In this document: piece by piece, positions 1 to 8,435 of the stretch
How positions within the stretch are numbered: position 1 is the first letter of the stretch
Layout of the letters: each line of letters starts with the position of its first letter
DNA from: Thermohahella caldifontis
GTDB taxonomy: Bacteria; Pseudomonadota; Gammaproteobacteria; Pseudomonadales; Oleiphilaceae
Direction: 5' to 3'
Assembly (NCBI RefSeq): GCF_041153465.1
Contig: NZ_CP154858.1
Coordinates: forward strand, 620,001-684,000
Length of the DNA: 64,000 nt
Translations under genes and position numbers: made by a program
The notes under the pieces: model-generated
Told to the model about the DNA's origin: nothing
Database searches by the model: none
Seen by the model: only the letters and a program-made list of their open reading frames with translations

Positions 1-587
1 TCACCGTCGATCAGCGCCACCTTGCCTGCGTCACGCAGTGTGACGGAGAACAGGTTCTTGAGATTCAGATTGTTCATCTGTTTCTTCGGACGCTTCTCGG
101 GCGGCACCAGCACTTTCCAGGTCGCCTTCATTTCCTTCATGCCAAACTCGGGCGGCTTGGGGGGCTCATGCTGGATATAGCGGGCCATCAGGTCGATCTG
201 CTGCTCGGTCAGCTCGCCTGAGGTACCCCAGTTGGGCATGCCGGCGGGCGATCCGTAGGTAATGAACGCCTTCAGATAATCCGTGCCTTTTTTCTGGGTG
301 ATATCCGGCGTCAGCGGCTTGCCTGTGGCCCCCTTGCGGAGCACACCGTGACAGCCGGCGCAGCGCTCGAAATAAATCTTCCGAGCCTGTTCAAACTCGG
401 CCACGCTCATGTCGGGCGCACCGGGTGATTTGACAATCTGTGCATCTTTGCCGCTCATGGCGAGCGGAGCACCTTCATAACCAGAATCGTTTTTGTGACC
501 CTCCTGAGCGAAGCTGCCGCCCGCGAGAATGAGTGCGGACGAAGCCACTGCCAGAGTGATCGGTTTCAGGGCAAGACGAAAGTTCAT
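1..587 (-). CDS. nirS: cytochrome cd1 nitrite reductase NirS, N-terminal part
   Basis: Periplasmic dissimilatory nitrite reductase (nitrite to nitric oxide); only the first 195 residues lie in the window, the d1-heme propeller being cut off by the left edge. A Sec signal peptide covers about residues 1-27 (hydrophobic core, then GGSFA before QEG). The c-heme motif CAGCH is at residues 76-80 and a likely axial Met sits in AGMPNW near residue 117. The stretch after residue 150 (FGMKEMKATWKV, VPPEKRPKK) and the start of the first propeller strand (LFSVTLRDAGKVALIDG) are typical of NirS. The start ATG at 587 is the first residue of the signal peptide. Transcription probably depends on the FNR/Dnr box about 60 bases upstream. 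nirQ lies upstream on the same strand. Confidence 0.95.
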   Translation of the reverse strand, partial: MNFRLALKPITLAVASSALILAGGSFAQEGHKNDSGYEGAPLAMSGKDAQIVKSPGAPDMSVAEFEQARKIYFERCAGCHGVLRKGATGKPLTPDITQKKGTDYLKAFITYGSPAGMPNWGTSGELTEQQIDLMARYIQHEPPKPPEFGMKEMKATWKVLVPPEKRPKKQMNNLNLKNLFSVTLRDAGKVALIDG

Positions 588-646
588 CTCGTGCGTCTCC
601 TTGTTGTGTCGCACGTTCACTATGGATGAACAAACTTTCATCCACC

Positions 647-660
647 TTGATCTAAATCAG
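647..660 (-). promoter_or_regulatory. FNR/Anr/Dnr-type box upstream of nirS
   Basis: On the plus strand the site reads TTGAT-CTAA-ATCAG, one mismatch from the FNR-family consensus TTGAT-N4-ATCAA. It lies 60 bases before the nirS start, a spacing suited to a class II-like activator site. Known for the family: FNR, Anr and Dnr/NNR proteins activate nir and nor genes under low oxygen or nitric oxide. Which family member acts here cannot be told from the box. Confidence 0.75.
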
Positions 661-693
661 GTTAACAAGAGGAATAGAGAAAGGCGGGAAATG

Positions 694-1062
694 CTAAAAC
701 CCTTTTCCTGACAAAGATTTAGCTAAAGTATAAAGACCGACTATAACGAAGGAGGTATGAAAGATGGAGAGAAAAATGAGCGTATTGAACCAGAACCGGG
801 GGCTGGTACCCAACATGAGATAATAGAACCCCGTCATGCCCCCCAGCAGAAACAGGGCAAGAAAACTGCCCCAGGTCGTGAAGAGCAGGTGCTGGCGAAG
901 CGCCAGGCTGGCGCTGCGCAGGTGGCGGACAGAGAGAAACAGGCAGTACAGGGCGCCGACCAGAGGCAAGGCAAGCAAGTTGACGAGGTAGGCGCACTCA
1001 GCCTGGATGGCGATGCGCCTTTCCGGGTCATCCAGTGTCAGGTCAGGGCTCGAAGTGGGCAT
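694..1062 (-). CDS. small membrane protein between nirQ and nirS
   Basis: Protein of 122 residues with about three hydrophobic segments (near residues 22-45, 52-78 and 88-115) and a short charged N-terminus (DLTLDDPERR). I do not recognise the family. It overlaps the 3' end of nirQ by about 20 bases, so it is very likely translated with nirQ, and nirS follows on the same strand. The position suggests a role in denitrification such as assembly of a membrane reductase, but that is inference from neighbours only. ATG 1062 was chosen over the TTG just before it. Confidence 0.7.
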   Translation of the reverse strand: MPTSSPDLTLDDPERRIAIQAECAYLVNLLALPLVGALYCLFLSVRHLRSASLALRQHLLFTTWGSFLALFLLGGMTGFYYLMLGTSPRFWFNTLIFLSIFHTSFVIVGLYTLAKSLSGKGF

Positions 1063-1825
1063 CAATCATGTCCCGGATAGCCTGCAAGGTATCCTGATCA
1101 TCGGTCAGGGGTTCTGCAATGGTAGCATAACAGGCCTCCCGTGTGGGTACCCCCGAGCGAATGAGTCGGGCGGCATAGATCAGCAGACGTGTGGAAGCGG
1201 CTTCTTCCAGATCGTGGCCGGTCAGATTCCTCAGGGCATTGGCCAGTTTCACCAGGCGCTCGGCAATGCCGCGATCCACATCCGCCTCGTGAATGACAAT
1301 GGATGCCTCCAGTTCGGGCTTGGGGTAGGTGAAGGACAGCGCCACAAAGCGCTGACGGGTACTCGGCTTCATGCCTTTCAGCACATTCTGGTAACCGGGG
1401 TTGTAAGACACTACCAGCATGAAACCGGACGCGGCTTCCAGCAGCTCTCCCGTGCGTTCGATGGGGAGCAGACGGCGATCATCGGCCAGCGGGTGAATGA
1501 CGACTGTCGTATCCTTGCGCGCCTCGATGATTTCGTCCAGATAGCAAATGGCGCCTTCACGCACGGCACGGGTGAGGGGGCCATCCTGCCAATAGGTCCC
1601 GTCCTTGCCGATCAGGTGGCGTCCCACCAGATCCGCCGCACTGAGATCGTCATGGCAGGCGACGGTATGCACGTTCCGGCCCAGCCTGGCGGCCATGTAT
1701 TCCACGAAGCGGGTCTTGCCACACCCTGTCGGGCCCTTGATCAGGACCGGCAGATTATGGCGTGCAGCGTGTTCGAAGAGCTCCACTTCGTTGCCCTGGG
1801 GCACATAAAACGGCGTATCTGTCAC
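1043..1825 (-). CDS. nirQ: NirQ/NorQ-type AAA+ chaperone (MoxR family)
   Basis: Cytoplasmic AAA+ ATPase of 260 residues, full length for NirQ/NorQ. Walker A is GPTGCGKT (about residues 31-38), Walker B is CYLDEI near residues 94-99, and the sensor region reads VVSYNPGYQ. In known denitrifiers NirQ/NorQ works with NorD-type partners to activate nitric oxide reductase, and it is often encoded next to nirS, as here. The small membrane protein gene overlaps its 3' end and nirS follows. No norCB is present in the window, so its client may be encoded beyond the left edge or elsewhere. The start at 1825 puts the protein end beside the conserved YVPQGNEVELFEHA start region. Confidence 0.92.
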   Translation of the reverse strand: MTDTPFYVPQGNEVELFEHAARHNLPVLIKGPTGCGKTRFVEYMAARLGRNVHTVACHDDLSAADLVGRHLIGKDGTYWQDGPLTRAVREGAICYLDEIIEARKDTTVVIHPLADDRRLLPIERTGELLEAASGFMLVVSYNPGYQNVLKGMKPSTRQRFVALSFTYPKPELEASIVIHEADVDRGIAERLVKLANALRNLTGHDLEEAASTRLLIYAARLIRSGVPTREACYATIAEPLTDDQDTLQAIRDMIDAHFEP

Positions 1826-1902
1826 GTAAACCTCTCCACTGGTGATTTTGACAAAAGCCTATAGAATGGTGCCCCGCCACGCTTTGATAAAGGTCATGTC
1901 CC

Positions 1903-2270
1903 GTGAAATATCTGATCGCGATGATCGGAATTGCTGCCGTGCTCAGTGGTTGCACTCGTGAAACTGAAGTCATCCTGTGCCGGGCGGACACCCCGTGCGA
2001 CACTCCGCAGGGCAGACTCCTGATTCATGCCGAGCGCTCCGCCAATCATGCCTTCACGCTCACCCTTGAAGGCGATGCCGCCAGAGGCATCAAAACAGCC
2101 TACATTGAAGGCATCAACATGAACATGGGAAGCTTTCCCTGTCCATAGAACTGGAGAACGGTACCATCACCGTCCGGGGAATCGTGCCGGTCTGTACGCT
2201 CGGTGATGATATGCGCTGGAAAATCCTCATGAAAACAGAACACTACCAGATAGAGGCAGAATTGCCATGA
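1903..2270 (+). pseudogene. small lipoprotein gene with a frameshift, upstream of SCO
   Basis: Reading starts with MKYLIAMIGIAAVLSGC, a clear lipoprotein signal (lipobox LSGC). The frame stops at 2148, but the reading frame two bases over runs on without a stop through LENGTITVRGIVPVC and ends at 2270 in a TGA that overlaps the ATG of the SCO gene (ATGA). Restoring one base somewhere in 2127-2139 (runs GGG, AA, TTT, CCC) joins both halves into a protein of about 122 residues. The four-base overlap with SCO argues that the longer frame is the real gene. The family is not one I can name; the neighbour suggests a role in copper or respiratory oxidase or reductase assembly. A sequencing error is as likely as a real mutation. 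Confidence 0.7.
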
Positions 2271-2854
2271 AGAATCTTTTTGCCAGACAGGGCTTCGCCG
2301 TGACGGCCCTGATTATTCTGGCTGTAGTGGGTACAGCACTCTATCGCAGCCAGGCACGGCCGGATCTTGTCCACCTGTTGGGCGGTCCGGAGCAGGTTGA
2401 GACGACTGCCGGACCGGTGCCCCTGGATCGCCTGTTTGATGAAGTGACCGTCGTCTTCTTCGGTTTTACACAGTGTCCGGATATCTGTCCCACGACCCTG
2501 TCCGTTGTTTCCCGTGCCTACAAGAAGCTTCCGGAAGATCAGCAAAAACGTCTGCGAGTGCTGTTTGTGACGCTGGATCCTGAGCGCGACACCCTTAAAA
2601 CGTTGACGCCTTACGTGGGTTTTTTCGGTGACCGGATTATGGGTGTCAGGCTTGACCCGGAAGCGCTTGAGCGTTGGGTCAGGACATTCGGCGTATTTTA
2701 TGAGAAGGTGCCGTTACCGGACTCCGAAATGGGCTACACCATCAACCACACCGCCGCATTCTTCATCATCCGCGCAGCACAGTGGCCGGGCCAGATCATG
2801 ATGTCACATGATGTGGAAGCGGTGGCAGGGGAACTTGCGGCCGCCTTCCAATGA
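2267..2854 (+). CDS. SCO1/SenC/PrrC family copper chaperone
   Basis: Membrane-anchored thioredoxin-fold protein of 195 residues. A single N-terminal membrane segment spans about residues 9-25. The copper-binding motif CPDIC is at residues 70-74 and the distal ligand His161 is in INHTAAFF. TLDPERDT near residues 102-109 is another family hallmark. In known systems SCO proteins deliver copper to the CuA site of cytochrome oxidase or act as thiol reductases; beside nir genes a role in nitrous oxide or NO reductase assembly is also conceivable. It overlaps the preceding lipoprotein gene by four bases, so the two are probably co-translated. Confidence 0.93.
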   Translation: MKNLFARQGFAVTALIILAVVGTALYRSQARPDLVHLLGGPEQVETTAGPVPLDRLFDEVTVVFFGFTQCPDICPTTLSVVSRAYKKLPEDQQKRLRVLFVTLDPERDTLKTLTPYVGFFGDRIMGVRLDPEALERWVRTFGVFYEKVPLPDSEMGYTINHTAAFFIIRAAQWPGQIMMSHDVEAVAGELAAAFQ

Positions 2855-2923
2855 TTGTCAGCCATGCCCGGGATATTGTATAAAGGGCGGATTGTCAGGC
2901 AGGAACGAAAGGAAATCAGCCAA

Positions 2924-3226
2924 ATGGTCAAACTGGATTACGCGAATGGCGTCAAGGATGTGCTGATTCGGAAAATCAACAAGGCCGAGCGCGAGCTGGA
3001 GCAGCTCAAGCTGGACTACTGCCGTTTTGTCTATGGACTGTCTCACCGGACCCTTGTCATGGCCAACGGGCGACAGTTCCAGGTGCGCAATGTTGATCTG
3101 AAATCCATGCGGCGTCTGGATTCCGGCGAATGGTCGCGTCCGGTCGTCTCGGGCGTGCCGGTGGATGAGAATGGCCGGCCCGCGGGCACTGACCTGGTCA
3201 CGCTGGCCGAATGGCGGGTCGTCTGA
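2924..3226 (+). CDS. hypothetical protein, 100 residues
   Basis: Small soluble protein with a charged helical N-terminal part (residues about 8-32, IRKINKAERELEQLKLDYC) and a C-terminal half that looks like short beta strands. No family recognised. A TTG codon at 2855 would give a longer product, but ATG 2924 is preceded by AAAGGA eleven bases upstream and begins a more natural N-terminus (MVKLDYANGV). It lies 69 bases after the SCO gene on the same strand and could be the last gene of that unit. Confidence 0.65.
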   Translation: MVKLDYANGVKDVLIRKINKAERELEQLKLDYCRFVYGLSHRTLVMANGRQFQVRNVDLKSMRRLDSGEWSRPVVSGVPVDENGRPAGTDLVTLAEWRVV

Positions 3227-3253
3227 CCCGCCGGATCCGCATATACGGGGGAC

Positions 3254-3925
3254 TCAGGCCACCAGCCCCCATTCCGTGACGCAACTGAAAAGCGAATCAT
3301 CTTCTGCAAAATGGCGCTGCGTGAGCCATAGGGTCGCGTTGTTCAGGCCAGCGAGATAGAACCGCTGGCACTCATCATCGGATCCCACCGTGCGCACCTG
3401 CTTGCGCGGTTCCGCCTTGACGTGCGAGTACAAACAGCCGTCAATGGCATGTGCCTCCACCTGGCTGATCACCTCGGGCTGCAGATGGTAATGCTGCCCG
3501 ACCGCCTGAACGATACCGGCAATATAGTGTTCCACGAGTCGGGTGAGGCTCGGGTGATACAGCGCGCTCATCTCCATCCCTTGTTGCCGCCAATCCAGCA
3601 ACTGCTGACGCCAGATCAGATGGACCTGTGCCATGCAGCCCGCCCGGTTGCCATGGCTGTGTTGGGGCGCCAATTTCAGGGCTGCTTCCTGCCGCCCGGA
3701 GTCGTTTGCGGAATCGTCCTCACTGATCCCGAATTCGAAAGCGGGATGCTTTTCGTCAGTCCCGGACTCATCCGGCGACAAGACTAACCCGAAATCTGCA
3801 GGCGTCTCCAGAACCGGTGCAAAGTCCTCGTCCTTGCTGCGTTTGTACAAGGCCATCACGCGAACGGTCATCCAGACGATCGCAAGGAAGATGGCTGCTT
3901 CAATCAGATGTACCAGTATCTCCAT
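3254..3925 (-). CDS. hypothetical protein with N-terminal membrane anchor
   Basis: Protein of 223 residues. The first 20 or so residues (MEILVHLIEAAIFLAIVWM) form one membrane segment, followed by a basic patch (YKRSK), an acidic, probably unstructured stretch to about residue 80, and a folded helical C-terminal domain rich in His and Gln (HYHLQPEVISQVEAHAI). No family recognised. ATG 3925 was chosen over an upstream in-frame start at 3964 because it begins directly with the membrane anchor. It is convergent with the preceding plus-strand gene. Confidence 0.6.
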   Translation of the reverse strand: MEILVHLIEAAIFLAIVWMTVRVMALYKRSKDEDFAPVLETPADFGLVLSPDESGTDEKHPAFEFGISEDDSANDSGRQEAALKLAPQHSHGNRAGCMAQVHLIWRQQLLDWRQQGMEMSALYHPSLTRLVEHYIAGIVQAVGQHYHLQPEVISQVEAHAIDGCLYSHVKAEPRKQVRTVGSDDECQRFYLAGLNNATLWLTQRHFAEDDSLFSCVTEWGLVA

Positions 3926-4050
3926 TTTGGTTTGACCACCGACTGCTGATGAATATGTAACCAAGTGTAACGGATCGTGATCGGTGGCGATGGAACCCTG
4001 TTCACGTTTGGACAGGCTTAGGGTATGCGGATTGGCAGGTTTGTGACAGC

Positions 4051-5985
4051 TTAGGCACGTGGTGCGACGGGTGCATCACTGGTATAGCGGAACATTTCCT
4101 CGAAGGTCAGAGGATGACTGTAATAATAGCCCTGAGCGTAGTCGCAGTTGTGAATCACGAGAAAATCATGCTGATCCACATTTTCAACGCCCTCGGCGGC
4201 AACCTTGAGCCCCAGCTTGTGAGCCAGTGCAATGATGGCCGCCGTCACCTCCATGTCTGCGAGTTGTTCGGGAATGTCACGGATAAAGGCGCGATCCACC
4301 TTGAGAATGTCGATCGGCAATTTGCGCAGGTAACTGAGCGATGAATAGCCGGAACCGAAATCATCAATGCTGATGCTGACACCAAAGCGCTTGAGCTGAC
4401 GCAGCACCCGGCTGCAGTGTGCCAAGTCTTTGAGCAACATGCTCTCGGTGATTTCCAGCACCAGAAACTGGGCCGGCAGGTCCGAAGCCTGAAGGGCCTG
4501 CATGACATTGTCGACCAGAGCCGGGTCATGGAACTGCTTGTGCGACAGGTTGACAGCAACCTGCAACGGTTTTCCGGTCAGATTCTGCAGCAACCGGGTC
4601 TGGGTCGTTGCCTGTTTCAGCACCCAGGCACCGAGCTGGGAAATCAGCCCGGTGTCTTCGGCCACATCCAGAAAGTCGCCGGGATTCATCAGGCCGCGCT
4701 CGGGATGATGCCAGCGCAACAGCGCCTCGGCCCGCACAATCCTGCCGGTTTTGAGATCGAACTGGGGCTGAAAGGTGAGGCTGAACTCTTCCGACCGCAG
4801 TGCCGCCCGGAGTTCATGTTCAATGGTCATCCTGCGAATGGCCTTGCGGTTCAGTTCGTCGGTAAAGAACTGGTAGCCGTCACGGCCCATGGACTTCGCC
4901 TTGTATAGGGCCAGGTCGGCGTTTTTCATCAGGGTGTCCACTTCCGCGCCATCGTCCGGTGCGAGCGTGATGCCCACCGATGTGGAAACCATCAGTTCAG
5001 TGGTGCCGACCATGACGGGCTCCTTGATCTGGGCAATGACATTATCGGCCACACGCGAGACCACGCCGGCCTCATGGACATCCGTCAGAAGAATCACGAA
5101 CTCATCGCCGCCCAGACGGGCCACGGTATCTTTCTCGCGAACGCACGCTTTCAGCCGCTCGGCAACCGTCTGAAGCAGTGCATCACCTGCATCATGCCCC
5201 AGTGTATCGTTGATGCGCTTGAACTGATCCAGATCCAGAAACATGATGGCCAGACGGGTCTGATCCCGGTGACAGGCACGAAGGGCCTGCTCCAGACGGT
5301 CGGCAAACAGCCTCCGGTTGGCCAGTCCGGTCAGCTCATCATAGAGCGCCATGGCCTTGATGTGTTCGCTTGTATGCTTGAGTTCGGTAATGTCGATGGC
5401 GTGTATGACGTAACGTGTCTCATCACCGTGCCAGGTCACGCGGGTGACATTGACGGCGGTCCAGATCATCTGGCCTTCGCGTCCCCGGCAGGCAATTTCG
5501 CCCTGCCAGCCATCGTGCAGCATGTCACCAAGCCATACGCCCGAGATATTCTCCAGCGCGCACTGGCGCGGGGAAGGGCTCAGCCGGTCAAGCGACTGAC
5601 CAAGGAGTTCGTTTTCATCAAACCCGGTCAGCTTGCAAACGTAAGGGCTGGCATAGTCGATGCGCCCCAGGGAATCGACAATCAGCGCCAGGGTCTTGCC
5701 GGTTTTCAGTGCCTGATCAAGCATCATGGCATGACGCCCGGACTCAGTCGTGGGGTCGGGTGCCTGGCGCATCAGATGTTGCCAGGATCGATGGTAAGCA
5801 TGCGCCCAGATCCCCAGACCGCCGGTCAGCAAAATGACGGAAACGAGAGACCACACCGACTGAGCCTGCTGGCTCAGCCAGAAAAGTGTCCACTGGCTGT
5901 TCATCACGGACGCCGCAAGGTTGACAAGGCCCAGCAGGGCCATCGCAAAGCCGGCAATGCGCTGTTTGGTCAGAGTGTGTGACAT
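4051..5985 (-). CDS. PAS-GGDEF-EAL protein (cyclic di-GMP turnover)
   Basis: Inner-membrane signalling protein of 644 residues. Two membrane segments lie near residues 9-28 and 43-62, a PAS domain near 90-205, a GGDEF domain near 212-375 and an EAL domain near 390-635. The diguanylate cyclase signature is intact (GGDEF, residues 292-296) with an inhibitory I-site RxxD at 283-286, and the EAL motif (RAEALLRW, 419-426) is also intact, so both synthesis and breakdown of cyclic di-GMP look possible. It is transcribed away from the EPS operon that starts 360 bases away, and a role in EPS control is plausible but unproven. Confidence 0.95.
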   Translation of the reverse strand: MSHTLTKQRIAGFAMALLGLVNLAASVMNSQWTLFWLSQQAQSVWSLVSVILLTGGLGIWAHAYHRSWQHLMRQAPDPTTESGRHAMMLDQALKTGKTLALIVDSLGRIDYASPYVCKLTGFDENELLGQSLDRLSPSPRQCALENISGVWLGDMLHDGWQGEIACRGREGQMIWTAVNVTRVTWHGDETRYVIHAIDITELKHTSEHIKAMALYDELTGLANRRLFADRLEQALRACHRDQTRLAIMFLDLDQFKRINDTLGHDAGDALLQTVAERLKACVREKDTVARLGGDEFVILLTDVHEAGVVSRVADNVIAQIKEPVMVGTTELMVSTSVGITLAPDDGAEVDTLMKNADLALYKAKSMGRDGYQFFTDELNRKAIRRMTIEHELRAALRSEEFSLTFQPQFDLKTGRIVRAEALLRWHHPERGLMNPGDFLDVAEDTGLISQLGAWVLKQATTQTRLLQNLTGKPLQVAVNLSHKQFHDPALVDNVMQALQASDLPAQFLVLEITESMLLKDLAHCSRVLRQLKRFGVSISIDDFGSGYSSLSYLRKLPIDILKVDRAFIRDIPEQLADMEVTAAIIALAHKLGLKVAAEGVENVDQHDFLVIHNCDYAQGYYYSHPLTFEEMFRYTSDAPVAPRA

Positions 5986-6010
5986 TCCCTGGTTTCTCCG
6001 ATATTCCCAT

Positions 6011-6345
6011 AATTATGGTATGTCAGATCCTTTCGCCGGATGTAACAAATTGTTTCTGCGAGCCGAACGAAAAGGCCATGAGTCACAAAAATGAGGCAAG
6101 TTGATTCACACTTGGTAAACTGTGAAAGAGATTTTACATTTGAGGGCGCATGGAGCGGTTTCAGATCGCAATTACGAAAGTGTCTGCGCAGTCGCGAACG
6201 GAAATTTTCCTTGCCGGCAACGGGGTGACAGGGCGCACATCTGCAATGCGCTTTACAGAATTTGATGATTGGTAAACTTATGTAAAGATCATTTTTTTGG
6301 TAGGATGAGCACTTCAACAGGACGTTGTGCGAAGGAGTCACCGCG
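6011..6345. promoter_or_regulatory. divergent intergenic region ahead of the EPS operon
   Basis: About 335 bases between the GGDEF-EAL gene and the first EPS gene, without a gene. It must hold both promoters. It contains two copies of TTGGTAAACT and several TTTACA words, two of them inverted around the second copy (TTTACA 6252-6257 and TGTAAA 6281-6286). A weak sigma-70 guess is TTTACA at 6252 with ACTTAT at 6276. No convincing sigma-54 element (GG-N10-GC) was found. A ribosome binding site AAGGAG at 6332-6337 precedes the TTG start of the first EPS gene. Confidence 0.5.
6112..6278 (+). repeat. two copies of TTGGTAAACT in the EPS promoter region
   Basis: The ten-base word TTGGTAAACT occurs at 6112-6121 and again at 6269-6278. 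Both copies have TTGAT just upstream (six and two bases away) and a TGTGAAAG or TGTAAAG word just downstream, so similarity extends beyond the ten bases. This looks like a pair of binding sites for a regulator of the EPS operon; the regulator is unknown. Confidence 0.45.
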
Positions 6346-7758
6346 TTGACGCACGTCAGGATTTTCGGACACTACATACACTTTCCTTATGTCATGCTGG
6401 CGCTGCTGGATGCCGTCATCATGGCGTCTGCAGTTTATGCCGCAGCTTTCTTTCGGTTTTTCGGAGACTTGGGTTACTTTCTTCAGAATCTGCCTTATGT
6501 GCTGGATTCGTCCCTGATCTTCGCGGCGGTCAATCTGGTCACCATGCTGGCGATGGGGGTCTACCCGTCCCGAATCAGCGAAGGCATGAGCGGCATGATG
6601 CTGCGAACCATCATGGCGCTGATCGCCGGCATTGCGTTGCAGGCACTGCTGTATCAGATCTTCCGCGACTGGCTCTGGTACCTCAATCCGGACGTGCTGA
6701 CCTTTGCCAGCCTGCTGTCCATCCTGGGCATGGGGATGGCCAGGAGTCTCTTCTTCTTCGGCCTGGGGGATCATGCCTTCCGGCGCAGAGTGCTCATACT
6801 CGGCGCCGGCAAGAGGGCGATGGGACTCATGGAAGACCTCAGCGATCCGCAATCCCGGCGAGGGTTCGAGCTTGTCGGGTTTGTGCCGGTCCCGGGAGAA
6901 CCCGTAATGGCGCCGGCCGACAAACTGGTGGAACCCCATCAGTCACTCAACCATTTCCTGGTTGACCATGATGACATTGACGAAATCGTCATCGCCCTGG
7001 ACGATCGCCGCAACAAGCTTCCGGTCGAAGAATTGCTCGAATGCAAGATGCTGGGCGTCAGTATCGTGGATGGTGCCACCTTCTGCGAGCGGGAAGGGCG
7101 CAAGATTCCGCTGGAGCTGCTGCAACCGAGCTGGATGATTTTCTCGGATGGTTTCGGCGGTGTTTCCGCACGTAATCTGGGCAAGCGTCTTTTTGATATT
7201 TTTGCCAGTCTCACGCTTCTGGCGGTGACCTGGCCATTCATGGTGCTGACGGCGCTCGCCATCAAGCTGGAGGACGGCTGGAACGCTCCTGTTTTCTACC
7301 GCCAGGTGCGGGTCGGGCAGGGTGGAAAGCCGTTTGAAATCATCAAGTTTCGCAGCATGCGCGTGGATGCGGAAAAGAGCGGGGCGCAGTGGGCCAGCAA
7401 GAATGACTCGCGCGTGACCCGTGTCGGTGCATTTATCCGCAAGGTCAGGATTGACGAGTTGCCCCAGATCTTCAATGTCCTGAAGGGTGACATGGCATTT
7501 GTGGGGCCGAGGCCCGAACGCCCCGTGTTTGTGGAGCAACTGGCAAAGAAGATTCCGTATTATAACGAACGTCACCGTGTCAAACCCGGCATCACGGGTT
7601 GGGCGCAACTCTGCTTTGCCTATGCGGATGATGAAGAAGACACCAGGGAAAAACTGAGGTATGACCTTTACTACATCAAGAACCAGAGCCTGCTGCTTGA
7701 TCTCGTCATTCTCATTCAGACTGTAGAGGTGGTGTTGTTCAAGAAGGGAGCGCACTGA
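6346..7758 (+). CDS. priming sugar transferase, XrtA/PEP-CTERM type
   Basis: Inner-membrane polyprenyl-phosphate glycosyl-1-phosphate transferase of 470 residues that would start EPS repeat synthesis on undecaprenyl phosphate. Four to five N-terminal membrane segments (to about residue 145) are followed by a Rossmann-like CoA-binding fold (RRVLILGAGKRA) and a C-terminal WcaJ-type bacterial sugar transferase domain with KRLFDI, FYRQVRVG, IIKFRSMRVDAE, RKVRIDELPQ and FVGPRPERP. It matches the sugar transferase usually found first in exosortase A loci. The start is taken as TTG 6346, eight bases after AAGGAG, giving MTHVRIFGHY; an upstream in-frame TTG at 6325 would overlap that ribosome site. 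First gene of the long EPS operon. Confidence 0.93.
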   Translation: MTHVRIFGHYIHFPYVMLALLDAVIMASAVYAAAFFRFFGDLGYFLQNLPYVLDSSLIFAAVNLVTMLAMGVYPSRISEGMSGMMLRTIMALIAGIALQALLYQIFRDWLWYLNPDVLTFASLLSILGMGMARSLFFFGLGDHAFRRRVLILGAGKRAMGLMEDLSDPQSRRGFELVGFVPVPGEPVMAPADKLVEPHQSLNHFLVDHDDIDEIVIALDDRRNKLPVEELLECKMLGVSIVDGATFCEREGRKIPLELLQPSWMIFSDGFGGVSARNLGKRLFDIFASLTLLAVTWPFMVLTALAIKLEDGWNAPVFYRQVRVGQGGKPFEIIKFRSMRVDAEKSGAQWASKNDSRVTRVGAFIRKVRIDELPQIFNVLKGDMAFVGPRPERPVFVEQLAKKIPYYNERHRVKPGITGWAQLCFAYADDEEDTREKLRYDLYYIKNQSLLLDLVILIQTVEVVLFKKGAH

Positions 7759-7790
7759 GCATGACATTCATTTTAACCGGGAGAACAACA

Positions 7791-8417
7791 ATGAAAGTAC
7801 TGATCACCTGCCTGTTGGCATTGCTCATGGCCGGCTGTGCCGGACAAAGGGTTCAGACCTCCGAGCCGGCACTGATTGACAAGGCACTGGCCATGAAGCC
7901 CGCCAGCCTCGAAGCCTATACGCTTGGTCCGGGCGATGTGGTATCGGTTAGTGTCTGGCGCAACCCGGATCTCTCCATCACCGTACCTGTGCGGCCTGAC
8001 GGACGCATTTCCACACCGCTGGTGGGCGACGTGGTTGCCTCGGGCAAGACCCCTGCACAGCTCGCTCAGGATCTGCAGCGTGCACTGGCCGTCTATCTGA
8101 GGGAACCCCAGGTCAGCGTGGTGGTCACCGGCATGAGCAGCTACGAATACCTGAACCGGGTGCGTGTGACCGGTGCGGTCAACCGGCCCCTTTCCGTGCC
8201 TTACCGGGAAGGCATGACCATACTGGACCTGGTACTGGATGCCGGCAGCGTCAATGATTTTGCAGATGCGGACAACGCCATCCTCTACCGCCAGATGGGC
8301 AAGCAGACCGTCGCCATCCCCGTCAACCTGGATGACATCATCAGGGGTGGCAACCTGCAATCCAACTACCGCCTGCTTCCCGGCGATGTACTCTCCGTTC
8401 CTGAACGCGCATTCTGA
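7791..8417 (+). CDS. Wza-type polysaccharide export lipoprotein, XrtA-associated
   Basis: Outer-membrane or periplasmic lipoprotein of 208 residues. The signal ends in lipobox LMAGC (residues 12-16). The polysaccharide export domain (YTLGPGDVVSVSVW, residues about 42-115) is followed by one SLBB-like domain (VRVTGAVNRPLSVPY). It is shorter than Wza, as usual for the XrtA-type export protein. ATG 7791 is preceded by GGGAG and starts the signal peptide; an earlier ATG at 7761 would add ten residues before it. Confidence 0.93.
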   Translation: MKVLITCLLALLMAGCAGQRVQTSEPALIDKALAMKPASLEAYTLGPGDVVSVSVWRNPDLSITVPVRPDGRISTPLVGDVVASGKTPAQLAQDLQRALAVYLREPQVSVVVTGMSSYEYLNRVRVTGAVNRPLSVPYREGMTILDLVLDAGSVNDFADADNAILYRQMGKQTVAIPVNLDDIIRGGNLQSNYRLLPGDVLSVPERAF

Positions 8418-8435
8418 CAAACAGGACCACTAAGC

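Noticed and set aside
1826..1902. Possible FNR-type box ahead of nirQ (TTGTC-AAAA-TCACC on the minus strand)
   Set aside because: Three or more mismatches in the half-sites; not distinguishable from chance.
6141..6260. Structured leader or riboswitch ahead of the EPS operon
   Set aside because: No match to a cyclic di-GMP or other riboswitch core that I could recognise; only short inverted words were found.
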